From contig JASLCD010000111.1 in NCBI GenBank assembly GCA_030146295.1, forward strand, positions 1-6,193: a DNA stretch of 6,193 nucleotides, given 5' to 3'. Position 1 is the stretch's first letter. Each line of letters begins with the position of its first letter. Under the pieces are notes generated by a model that was given only the letters and a program-made list of their open reading frames with translations, was not told the origin of the DNA and made no database searches. This stretch comes from Chryseobacterium sp. (GTDB lineage Bacteria; Bacteroidota; Bacteroidia; Flavobacteriales; Weeksellaceae). A program made the position numbers and the translations under genes. Positions 1-5,042 of the stretch are shown here, piece by piece.

Positions 1-780
1 CTTGAAAGTAAATTTGGTATTGCCATCACCATTTTTCATCATCATTTCTCTCATATTCTTAGCAGGATCATTTACATAAGCCTTCCATACTTTTTTGAAC
101 TGATCTTTCGTTACTTCCAGCTCTTTTCCGCCTATTCCCAATACTTTTACATGATCAGGCATCTGCATTTCCGATTCAGTGGCCGGAGTATTAATCGTTT
201 TATTACCTATCATCGTCATGATATGAGATCCGGTGGTGTCCTCAATTTTTACAATAAGACCGGGAAGCCCGTAAAAAACATAAGGCCCATCCTGAAAAGG
301 AAGATCTGTCGTAAACCAGGCTATCCATTCTCTGCCTCCGAAGCTGGCAGTGGCTTTCTGAGCCTGATAAGCTCCGATTTTCTGTTTCTCAGGGAGTATT
401 TTCCATTCCGGTTTCTGGTCTTCTTTTATTTTATATTTATCAGTGGAAACGCTTCTAAAAAGATAGGTTTTGAAATCAGGATATTGTTTGGTTACTTTAT
501 AAGAAACCTGTCCCGGCCTTTCTCTTCTGTTGACACTGATATTTCCGCCTCCAGCTTTCAGTTGTTTTTCAAGTTCTACTTTTGCGGTGGAATCTGCTAC
601 AAATTTATCACGGCTGTAATAGCTTGACCCGTTTTTATCGATATCGAGCATCATCATTTCTGTCTTTACATCTTCCTTATTATTGGAATCCTGAATAAAC
701 TTATATTCATAAAAAAATCTGTTGACCTGTGCACTGCCAAGCACTCCCAGAAATAAAAAAAATAGAATTTTACTTTTCAT
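1..780 (-). CDS. GLPGLI family exported protein (C-terminus cut by window edge)
   Basis: The reverse strand is open from an ATG at 780 to base 1, giving 260 residues with no stop. Residues 1-17 look like a signal peptide: a short basic start (MKSK), then a hydrophobic run ending in LGSA, with cleavage likely before Q18. The hexapeptide GLPGLI that names the family (TIGR01200 / Porph_ging) is at residues 171-176, in the context GPYVFYGLPGLIVKIED. Family members are exported Bacteroidota proteins of roughly 250-290 residues with no established biochemical role, so only a short C-terminal piece should be missing. The start is supported by the signal peptide; another ATG a few bases upstream is out of frame and stops at once. 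No Shine-Dalgarno is visible. It lies 56 bp downstream of the M56 peptidase on the same strand, with a terminator between. I see no TAnnTTTG promoter in that gap, so expression may depend on read-through or on a promoter inside the peptidase gene. Confidence 0.93.
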   Translation of the reverse strand, partial: MKSKILFFLFLGVLGSAQVNRFFYEYKFIQDSNNKEDVKTEMMMLDIDKNGSSYYSRDKFVADSTAKVELEKQLKAGGGNISVNRRERPGQVSYKVTKQYPDFKTYLFRSVSTDKYKIKEDQKPEWKILPEKQKIGAYQAQKATASFGGREWIAWFTTDLPFQDGPYVFYGLPGLIVKIEDTTGSHIMTMIGNKTINTPATESEMQMPDHVKVLGIGGKELEVTKDQFKKVWKAYVNDPAKNMREMMMKNGDGNTKFTFK

Positions 781-790
781 AACATATGTT
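781..790. repeat. 10-bp perfect palindrome just before the GLPGLI start
   Basis: AACATATGTT equals its own reverse complement and touches the GLPGLI start codon. Its core ACAnnTGT is the same as the core of the BlaI-type operator at 3162-3171, but the outer bases differ (A/T instead of T/A). It could be a weak repressor site or simply chance in AT-rich DNA. Confidence 0.3.
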
Positions 791-791
791 T

Positions 792-827
792 AAAAAAGGC
801 TTTGCCAATCTGAAACTGACAAAGCCT
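792..827 (-). terminator. Rho-independent terminator after the M56 peptidase gene
   Basis: Read on the minus strand, AGGCTTTG and CAAAGCCT form an 8-bp perfect stem around a 15-nt loop, followed directly by a run of six T. It starts 9 bp past the peptidase stop codon and lies before the GLPGLI start, so it could end or attenuate transcription of the repressor-peptidase operon. Confidence 0.8.
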
Positions 828-836
828 GATGGAACT

Positions 837-2723
837 TTATTTCTTTGTCTCAACTCTTACTTCCCCCTGCTTAATATCACCTTTTTTCTCGGTATTGACA
901 TTGACTCTTGATATATTGTTTGTATCTAATGAGTTTATATCATCTTGTGAAACTTCTCTCCCATCAATATAATACTTGTATTTTACATCATCAGTGCCAC
1001 CTATTTTAAACTTTTTCACCCCATTCATCACGATGTTTCCATTGGCGTCTTTTTTGATAAAATCAGCATTCATTACGACAACACCAGGTGAGCCCTTAGA
1101 AATTTTAATAAAAGTACCGTCTTTAAAGCTGGCAGATCTTTTTTCAGCTTCTGCGCGGGCTCTTTCAACTTCTCTTCTGATTCTATCCGAATCAAACCTG
1201 ATTTTATCTGCTTCAACTCTCGCTCTGTCTCCCTCTATTCTGGCTTTCTCACTCTCTATTCTGGCTTTTTCTCCTTCCACTCTGGCTTTTGCTGCTTCTT
1301 TCATAGCATTTTTAGCTTCAGCCATTGCTTTGCGTACTTCTTCTTTTTCTTTAGGGCTAAGATCTTTATAGTAGACTGTATTATTGTTTTTAAAATAAAC
1401 TACTTTCGGGGCTTTAGGTTCTTTAGGCGGTGTGGGAGGAACGATGTTTTTTACGGCTCTTTCAGCCGCTTTTTCCGCTTTCTTAGCCGCTCTTTCTATT
1501 TTACGAAGTGCTTTCTTATCAAGAGGATCCATATTTTCAAGCTCCTTCATCTGATTTTTCCATTCAGCGGAATTGAAATATTCATCAACTTCAACTTTGG
1601 AAGCCATCTCTCCTATTTCTGATGCCAGATTACTTATTTCTTCAATTTTATCACTGAAGGCATCACTTTCCGGATCCAATCCATCCAGTTCTTTCTCTTT
1701 TTCTTTGATCTTCTTTTCAAGCTCGGTCAATTTTGTATGATCTTCCGGTGATGCAGATTTTAATCCTGTAATATTTCTCTGAACCGATTTTTCAGGTCTT
1801 ACTGTATCTTTTTTGATTTCTGAAACTGCTTTTTTTATAGAAAGGTTGGTTTCTTCAATTTCTTTGTTCTTTGCATTTACCAGATAAGCAAAAGCTACGG
1901 TAAATAACACCGGCAATGCAAGAATTCTTCGCGCATATCCGAACTTGGTTTTTGGTTTTTGTAACATTTTAAGTCTTTTTTTAAGGTTTGAACTTAGAAA
2001 CGGACTGGCAGCAGGCAACTGTGTTCCGGAAAAGTGGCTTGCTAAAAGCATCTGCGCAAATGCTTTGGTGTCCGATTGCTGTACGGCTTTTTTATCAGCC
2101 AGGTATTCGTGGATGAGATTAATTTCTTTTTTGATGATATGAAAAAACGGATTGAACCAGAAAACAGAAGTTATCATCTCGATAAAAATCTTATCAAAGG
2201 AATGTTTCTGCTCAATATGTACCATCTCATGCTTTAAAATCTGTTTTCCGATATCAGAATGCAGTGTGATGGCATTCTTCCAGAACAGGTTTTTAAAGTA
2301 GGAAAATGGGGCTTCGCTAAGGTCTGTACGGTAAAAGTTGATCCCGTCAAAACTTTCTTTCTGAAATTGGTTTTTAAACTGCTGGATTTTGAAAATCCCG
2401 TAGATCAGTTTTCCTAAAAAATAGAGAGAAACCAGTCCCAGAGCTGAAAAAATAAGGTTAAAATAAAGGTTACCATTGTCTATGTTTTTTTGTGTGTTAA
2501 AATTCTGAATCTTATCAAGAAGCATATACATATCATTATTGACCTCTATCGTAAAATCGTCTACTCTGATGAGTGGCAGCAGCAGTGATATCACAATTGC
2601 GGCCAACAGATAAAATCTGTTATAATGATGGAATGTCTTGTCTTTTAAAGACAACTGGTAATACAAAAATGTTACACCCGAACATAAAATTGTTTTCCCA
2701 AAGTATAAAAGTATTGTTTCCAT
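837..2723 (-). CDS. M56 family (BlaR1-like) membrane zinc metallopeptidase with heptad-repeat C-terminal extension
   Basis: A 628-residue membrane protease of the BlaR1/MecR1 family. Likely membrane segments are at residues 5-24, 37-52, 87-111 and 267-282. The zinc site HEMVH (165-169) and the third ligand E206 in HEYLAD lie between segments 3 and 4, as in BlaR1, where this domain faces the cytoplasm. In the known family, a signal on the outer domain activates the protease and leads to removal of the BlaI repressor. Residues 283-628 should be periplasmic, but show no penicillin-binding domain. Instead there is a charged coiled-coil-like stretch (about 330-425), a proline-rich patch PPTPPKEPKAPK (429-440), seven tandem heptads (480-528), and a tail (about 582-612, with YYIDGREVSQDDINSLD) resembling part of TonB-receptor plug domains. 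The start is 5 bp after the repressor stop, implying one operon and possible translational coupling. The natural signal is unknown. Confidence 0.93.
   Translation of the reverse strand: METILLYFGKTILCSGVTFLYYQLSLKDKTFHHYNRFYLLAAIVISLLLPLIRVDDFTIEVNNDMYMLLDKIQNFNTQKNIDNGNLYFNLIFSALGLVSLYFLGKLIYGIFKIQQFKNQFQKESFDGINFYRTDLSEAPFSYFKNLFWKNAITLHSDIGKQILKHEMVHIEQKHSFDKIFIEMITSVFWFNPFFHIIKKEINLIHEYLADKKAVQQSDTKAFAQMLLASHFSGTQLPAASPFLSSNLKKRLKMLQKPKTKFGYARRILALPVLFTVAFAYLVNAKNKEIEETNLSIKKAVSEIKKDTVRPEKSVQRNITGLKSASPEDHTKLTELEKKIKEKEKELDGLDPESDAFSDKIEEISNLASEIGEMASKVEVDEYFNSAEWKNQMKELENMDPLDKKALRKIERAAKKAEKAAERAVKNIVPPTPPKEPKAPKVVYFKNNNTVYYKDLSPKEKEEVRKAMAEAKNAMKEAAKARVEGEKARIESEKARIEGDRARVEADKIRFDSDRIRREVERARAEAEKRSASFKDGTFIKISKGSPGVVVMNADFIKKDANGNIVMNGVKKFKIGGTDDVKYKYYIDGREVSQDDINSLDTNNISRVNVNTEKKGDIKQGEVRVETKK
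1140..1286 (-). repeat. Seven tandem 21-bp units encoding heptads in the M56 protein
   Basis: Residues 480-528 are seven back-to-back heptads, most fitting A-R-x-E-x-(E/D)-(K/R), for example ARVEGEK, ARIESEK, ARIEGDR and ARVEADK; the fifth and sixth start with I in place of A. The matching DNA is an imperfect 21-bp tandem repeat, clearest at 1200-1286. The pattern predicts a highly charged single long helix or coiled coil, and the copy number could change by recombination or slippage. Confidence 0.85.
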
Positions 2724-2728
2724 AGGTA

Positions 2729-3094
2729 CTAGTCTTTCTTTTTGAGTTCATCCAATAGCATCTCAAGATCTTCTACAGTCATTTCGTTTTTTTCTACCAG
2801 AAACGAAACGGCACTTTTGTAGGAGCCTTTAAAATAGTTTTTCACAAGACTTTTCATGGTTTTCCCGGAATACTGTTCTTTTGAAACCAACGGAAAATAC
2901 TCATGCTGTCTTCCATGTACACGATAGTCTACAAATTCTTTGTCTTTCAATACTTTTAAAATGGTAGAGACCGTATTGGTATGCGGTTTCGGATCCGGAA
3001 AAAGATCAAGAACATCCTTTAGGAATCCTTTTTCTATTTTCCATAAATACTGCATTACCTGCTCTTCTGCTTTTGTTAAAGTCTGAATTTTCAT
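2729..3094 (-). CDS. BlaI/MecI/CopY family transcriptional repressor
   Basis: A 121-residue winged-helix repressor of the BlaI family, the usual partner of M56 peptidases. The N-terminal part (LTKAEEQVMQYLW, 6-18) is the family's opening helix. NTVSTILKVLKDK (40-52) is the recognition helix region, and GRQHEYFPLVSKEQY (61-75) covers the wing and the link to the dimerisation domain. The C-terminal helices (about 76-121) form the dimer part. In staphylococcal BlaI/MecI the peptidase-triggered cut falls in the dimer domain; the comparable stretch here is AVSFLVEK (95-102), by inference only. I chose the ATG at 3094 over a TTG 18 bp upstream because it gives the family length and begins right before the conserved MKIQTLTKAE. 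It is first in the operon with the peptidase, and the operator at 3162-3171 suggests it represses its own promoter. Confidence 0.93.
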   Translation of the reverse strand: MKIQTLTKAEEQVMQYLWKIEKGFLKDVLDLFPDPKPHTNTVSTILKVLKDKEFVDYRVHGRQHEYFPLVSKEQYSGKTMKSLVKNYFKGSYKSAVSFLVEKNEMTVEDLEMLLDELKKKD

Positions 3095-3161
3095 ATCCTG
3101 TTCAATTATCAATTATTGTGATATAAAGTCATCCAATTCTATATCACTAAGAAATTAGTTA

Positions 3162-3171
3162 TACAAATGTA
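3162..3171. promoter_or_regulatory. BlaI/CopY-type operator (TACAnnTGTA)
   Basis: TACAAATGTA is a perfect match to TACAnnTGTA, the palindrome bound by BlaI, MecI and CopY repressors. It lies 67 bp upstream of the repressor start codon and covers the predicted -7 promoter box, so a bound dimer would block RNA polymerase. This is the placement expected for autoregulation. Confidence 0.78.
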
Positions 3172-3193
3172 GAAATAAAAATGAACCAAACAA
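3164..3193 (-). promoter_or_regulatory. Bacteroidota-type promoter of the repressor-peptidase operon
   Basis: On the minus strand, TTG (3193-3191) is followed after 19 nt by TACATTTG (3171-3164). This fits the Flavobacterium/Bacteroides sigma-factor consensus TTG-N17-23-TAnnTTTG exactly. Transcription should begin a few bases past 3164, giving a leader of about 60-65 nt before the ATG at 3094. Confidence 0.72.
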
Positions 3194-3380
3194 CTATTTT
3201 TTTAGTGATAACCATTAACTTTATTATAACCAACTGAAAACCAATGATATAAAATTAAATAAAATATATTAATTTTTTAAAGGAGTGAAATCATTATCTG
3301 CTTAATCCACAGAAAAAGAGTCATTTCGGGTATAAATTCTTAAAACTTGTTAAATTTTATTAAATAAAATTAAAATGAAT

Positions 3381-3412
3381 TTGTTTTAACCGGGAAATTA
3401 TATTTATTTTAG
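3381..3412 (+). promoter_or_regulatory. Weak promoter candidate for the exported unknown protein
   Basis: TTG (3381-3383), 21 nt, then TATTTTAG (3405-3412) matches TTG-N17-23-TAnnTTTG with one mismatch. The implied leader is only about 10-12 nt, and AT-rich DNA yields such matches easily, so this is tentative. Confidence 0.3.
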
Positions 3413-3429
3413 TGCTTTAAAAATTTCTC

Positions 3430-4011
3430 ATGAAAAGATATAATTTATTGATTGTACTATTACTGCTTATTTTTAACGTTACTACAGCACAAAAGAAGGG
3501 GTCTCCCGCTGCTGATCTCAGCATATTAAAGGATACAAAATCAAAAATTGAAGCTACCGTTCCATTGGTTATTCAGCATCTTCAGACGATCTCTACAAAA
3601 GAAGGGGATAATAATATTGTGAATAACGGGAAAATTGCTTTAGGTAAAGAATATGGTATCTTAGAATCTGAATGGTTTTTATACAGAAATAATATGAAAA
3701 ACTGTATTCTGAACAATTCTTCTAAAAAGGCTAAGAAATGTATGGAATACCATAATAATATGTTGAGAGGCACAATGATCAACTACAACAATTATATTAC
3801 CAACCTTACTAGAAAGAACGGATACCTGGGTGTAGAAGGTGATACTAAATTTGATTTCAAACCTGCTGATATCGCTACAAAATTGAGTGAAGCTTACTTC
3901 AATGCCAACGATGCTGCAGGAAGAATGAAAGCGGATCAGAAAAGAGACTTTTTGGGACAGACCATGTCTGATGACAACAAGCTTACTCCTTATGCTCAAC
4001 TGGCACAATAA
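3430..4011 (+). CDS. Exported protein of unknown function
   Basis: I do not recognise this 193-residue protein. Residues 1-20 form a clear signal peptide (MKRYN, a leucine-rich core, then NVTTA), with cleavage likely before Q21; there is no lipoprotein cysteine at that point. The mature part of about 173 residues appears largely helical and polar. It has two cysteines, C92 and C104, which could form a disulfide in the periplasm. Asparagine and lysine are abundant (NNGK, NNMKN, NNSSKKAKK). The start is supported by the signal peptide; no Shine-Dalgarno is visible. It is a single-gene unit: divergent from the repressor operon and closed by a strong terminator 24 bp after its stop. It could share the divergent control region, but nothing in the sequence links it functionally to the protease locus. 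Confidence 0.88.
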   Translation: MKRYNLLIVLLLLIFNVTTAQKKGSPAADLSILKDTKSKIEATVPLVIQHLQTISTKEGDNNIVNNGKIALGKEYGILESEWFLYRNNMKNCILNNSSKKAKKCMEYHNNMLRGTMINYNNYITNLTRKNGYLGVEGDTKFDFKPADIATKLSEAYFNANDAAGRMKADQKRDFLGQTMSDDNKLTPYAQLAQ

Positions 4012-4034
4012 TATCTAAATCATATTTAAAAATT

Positions 4035-4070
4035 AAAAAAAGAGAACTGCAGTTGCGGTTCTCTTTTTTT
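4035..4070 (+). terminator. Rho-independent terminator after the exported unknown protein
   Basis: GAGAACTGC and GCGGTTCTC pair over 9 positions (one T-G wobble) around the loop AGTT, preceded by seven A and followed by seven T. The symmetric A and T runs mean it could act in both directions. Confidence 0.92.
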
Positions 4071-4081
4071 ATTTTCTAAAA

Positions 4082-4173
4082 GCAAAAAATCTCCGCCGTA
4101 AAAAGCAGTTTTGTGGTACTAATCATAAAACTCTTTGGGGAAAAAGTAGAAAATTAGGCAGAGATTTTTTTGC
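4082..4173. repeat. Structured inverted repeat, possible three-way junction
   Basis: GCAAAAAATCTCCGCC (4082-4097) pairs with 4157-4173 (GGCAGAGATTTTTTTGC) with one mismatch and one bulged T. Inside are two further hairpins: 4107-4132, a 10-pair stem with two G-T wobbles and the loop TACTAA, and a weaker one at 4133-4146 (CTTT / AAAG). Together they could fold as a three-way junction in RNA. The block lies between convergent genes with no coding potential that I can see. It may be a small RNA, a terminator-like element or a short mobile palindromic repeat; I see no target-site duplication. Confidence 0.5.
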
Positions 4174-4178
4174 ATATA

Positions 4179-4248
4179 CTTTACAGATCAACTGTCCTAC
4201 CCATGATCTGTAAAGCTTTACAAAAATAGAACTATGTCCTTTACAGAT
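4179..4248. repeat. Overlapping CTTTACAGAT repeats with two alternative pairings
   Basis: CTTTACAGATCA (4179-4190) and TGATCTGTAAAG (4204-4215) are a 12-bp perfect inverted repeat with a 13-nt loop. The right arm also begins a 14-bp perfect palindrome, TGTAAAGCTTTACA (4209-4222). CTTTACAGAT recurs at 4239-4248, exactly 60 bp after the first copy, so 4206-4215 could pair with either copy but not both. No T run follows, so it is not an ordinary terminator. No gene starts downstream on the plus strand within 700 bp. Confidence 0.5.
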
Positions 4249-4306
4249 AGAAGAATACCTGTAGAATTAAATGTTCAGAATTGTAGAACTAATACTACTC
4301 CGGAAA

Positions 4307-4411
4307 GGAAAATGGAAATGGGAAGAATTTAAAATAAAAAAATCATCTTAATGCATCCATTTAACCCGGTATTTCCCTCTGTCGTATTTTTTCTCCCCAT
4401 TTCCGGTTTCC
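4307..4411. repeat. Long imperfect inverted repeat with purine-rich arms
   Basis: The arm at 4307-4327 (GGAAA..GGAAATGGG..) matches the reverse complement of 4391-4411 at 18 of 21 positions, with 63 bp between. The arms are G+A rich on one strand. The second arm ends 10 bp before the acetyltransferase stop codon. The function is unknown; it may belong to the purine-rich intergenic repeats I recall from Chryseobacterium-type genomes. Confidence 0.5.
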
Positions 4412-4421
4412 CAGCTAATAC

Positions 4422-4868
4422 CTACTTCCACCAATGGTAGTAATTGTGCAACCCATCATATTCAAATCCACAACGGGGATATAAAGTATTTCCGATATCA
4501 TTGGTTTTTTCTGTTTCAAGCATCAATCCACACGCCCCTGTTTCTTCACACCATTGTTTACTACGGTCAATTAACGCTACAGAAAGTCCTTTCCCTCTAT
4601 AGTCCGGATGAACAAACAAATCGCTTAGCAGCCATTGTTTCTGTAGTCTGGTATAGTGAAACAACTTATAAAGCTGTACAAATCCCACAGCCCTTTCTTC
4701 AGCTATCACAAGAAAGATATCCGATTCATTGTTCAAAAACCTTTCTTTGAGAAAAGCCTTTCCCTTTTCAACATCCGATTCCTGTCTGTAAAAAACACGA
4801 TATAGATTGAATAATTCTGCAGTTTCATTAAGATCCTCAAGCCCCGCTTTTTTAATCATGTAATTCAT
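4422..4868 (-). CDS. GNAT family N-acetyltransferase
   Basis: A 148-residue protein spanning a single GNAT domain, expected to move an acetyl group from acetyl-CoA to an amine on an unknown substrate. The acetyl-CoA motif is VHPDYRGKGLSVALID (86-101). The usual R-G-x-G-x-(G/A) loop is R91-G-K-G-L-S96, so the last small residue is serine. The upstream strand LLSDLFV (80-86) and the C-terminal NTLYPRCGFEYDG (127-139) are typical of GNAT motif B. The start is the ATG at 4868; an in-frame ATG at 4859 (residue 4) is almost as good, and neither has a Shine-Dalgarno. It is divergent from the oxygenase gene across 174 bp and converges on the exported unknown protein. The substrate cannot be read from the sequence. 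Confidence 0.93.
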   Translation of the reverse strand: MNYMIKKAGLEDLNETAELFNLYRVFYRQESDVEKGKAFLKERFLNNESDIFLVIAEERAVGFVQLYKLFHYTRLQKQWLLSDLFVHPDYRGKGLSVALIDRSKQWCEETGACGLMLETEKTNDIGNTLYPRCGFEYDGLHNYYHWWK

Positions 4869-4895
4869 CGTTATATATATTTTTTATTAACAGGG

Positions 4896-4903
4896 CAAAA
4901 GTA
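4896..4903 (-). promoter_or_regulatory. Candidate -7 box for the acetyltransferase gene
   Basis: The minus strand reads TACTTTTG, a full match to TAnnTTTG, 28 bp upstream of the ATG at 4868. No TTG lies 17-23 bp further upstream (the nearest trinucleotide is ATG at 23 bp), so the -33 element is weak or absent. Confidence 0.4.
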
Positions 4904-5042
4904 GCCATAAACAGGACCGGGATTATCATCCAGATTAATGTTATACAGATAGTCCAGATGATTCTGTCTGGAAATAATATCACATGTTTCGGATTTTATT
5001 ATTCTGAACAACTTCGGATTTTTGCAGTATAAAATCAAACCA

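Larger units (their letters stand above)
3142..3210. repeat. TTAGT-type inverted repeats flanking the repressor promoter
   Basis: TATCACTAA (3142-3150) and TTAGTGATA (3202-3210) are perfect 9-bp inverted copies flanking the promoter and operator. In addition ACTAAGAAATTAGT (3146-3159) is a 5-bp hairpin with a 4-nt loop, ending 2 bp before the operator, so the left arm is shared by both. They could be extra regulator sites or a leader hairpin at the 5' end of the mRNA. Confidence 0.45.
3113..3429. other. 317-bp AT-rich divergent intergenic region
   Basis: This gap separates the repressor (-) from the exported unknown protein (+). The left half holds the repressor promoter, operator and associated inverted repeats. 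The right half is very AT-rich and has no convincing gene; an 8-bp hairpin AATTTTAT-TAA-ATAAAATT at 3353-3371 is the only other clear structure. The short word AACCA recurs at 3184, 3210, 3228 and 3239 without regular spacing. Confidence 0.6.

Noticed and set aside
151..627. A 158-codon plus-strand ORF at the left end
   Set aside because: It is antisense to the GLPGLI gene, which has a signal peptide and the family motif; the plus-strand translation shows no family features.
976..1371. A 131-codon plus-strand ORF rich in serine, alanine and leucine
   Set aside because: It is the antisense shadow of the heptad repeats in the M56 gene; the periodic codons keep the opposite strand open.
2723..2729. 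Calling the repressor and peptidase a beta-lactam resistance system
   Set aside because: No beta-lactamase or penicillin-binding protein gene is present in the window and the peptidase lacks the penicillin-binding sensor domain.
3679..4008. A 109-codon minus-strand ORF
   Set aside because: Antisense to the exported protein at 3430-4011, which has a convincing signal peptide, start and terminator.
4082..4248. CRISPR array in the repeat-rich intergenic region
   Set aside because: The repeats are inverted and of different sequence; only one 10-bp word recurs directly, with no regular repeat-spacer pattern and no cas gene nearby.
4271..4351. A 26-codon ORF on the plus strand in the convergent intergenic region
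   Set aside because: It is short, has no ribosome-binding site, overlaps an inverted-repeat arm, and its product is a biased lysine/tryptophan string without recognisable features.
4348..4440. A protein-like open stretch on the minus strand ending in YRVKWMH, in another frame past the acetyltransferase stop
   Set aside because: About 30 codons, with no start codon except near the end and a stop just upstream. The acetyltransferase already ends at a normal family C-terminus, so a frameshifted extension or gene remnant is not supported.
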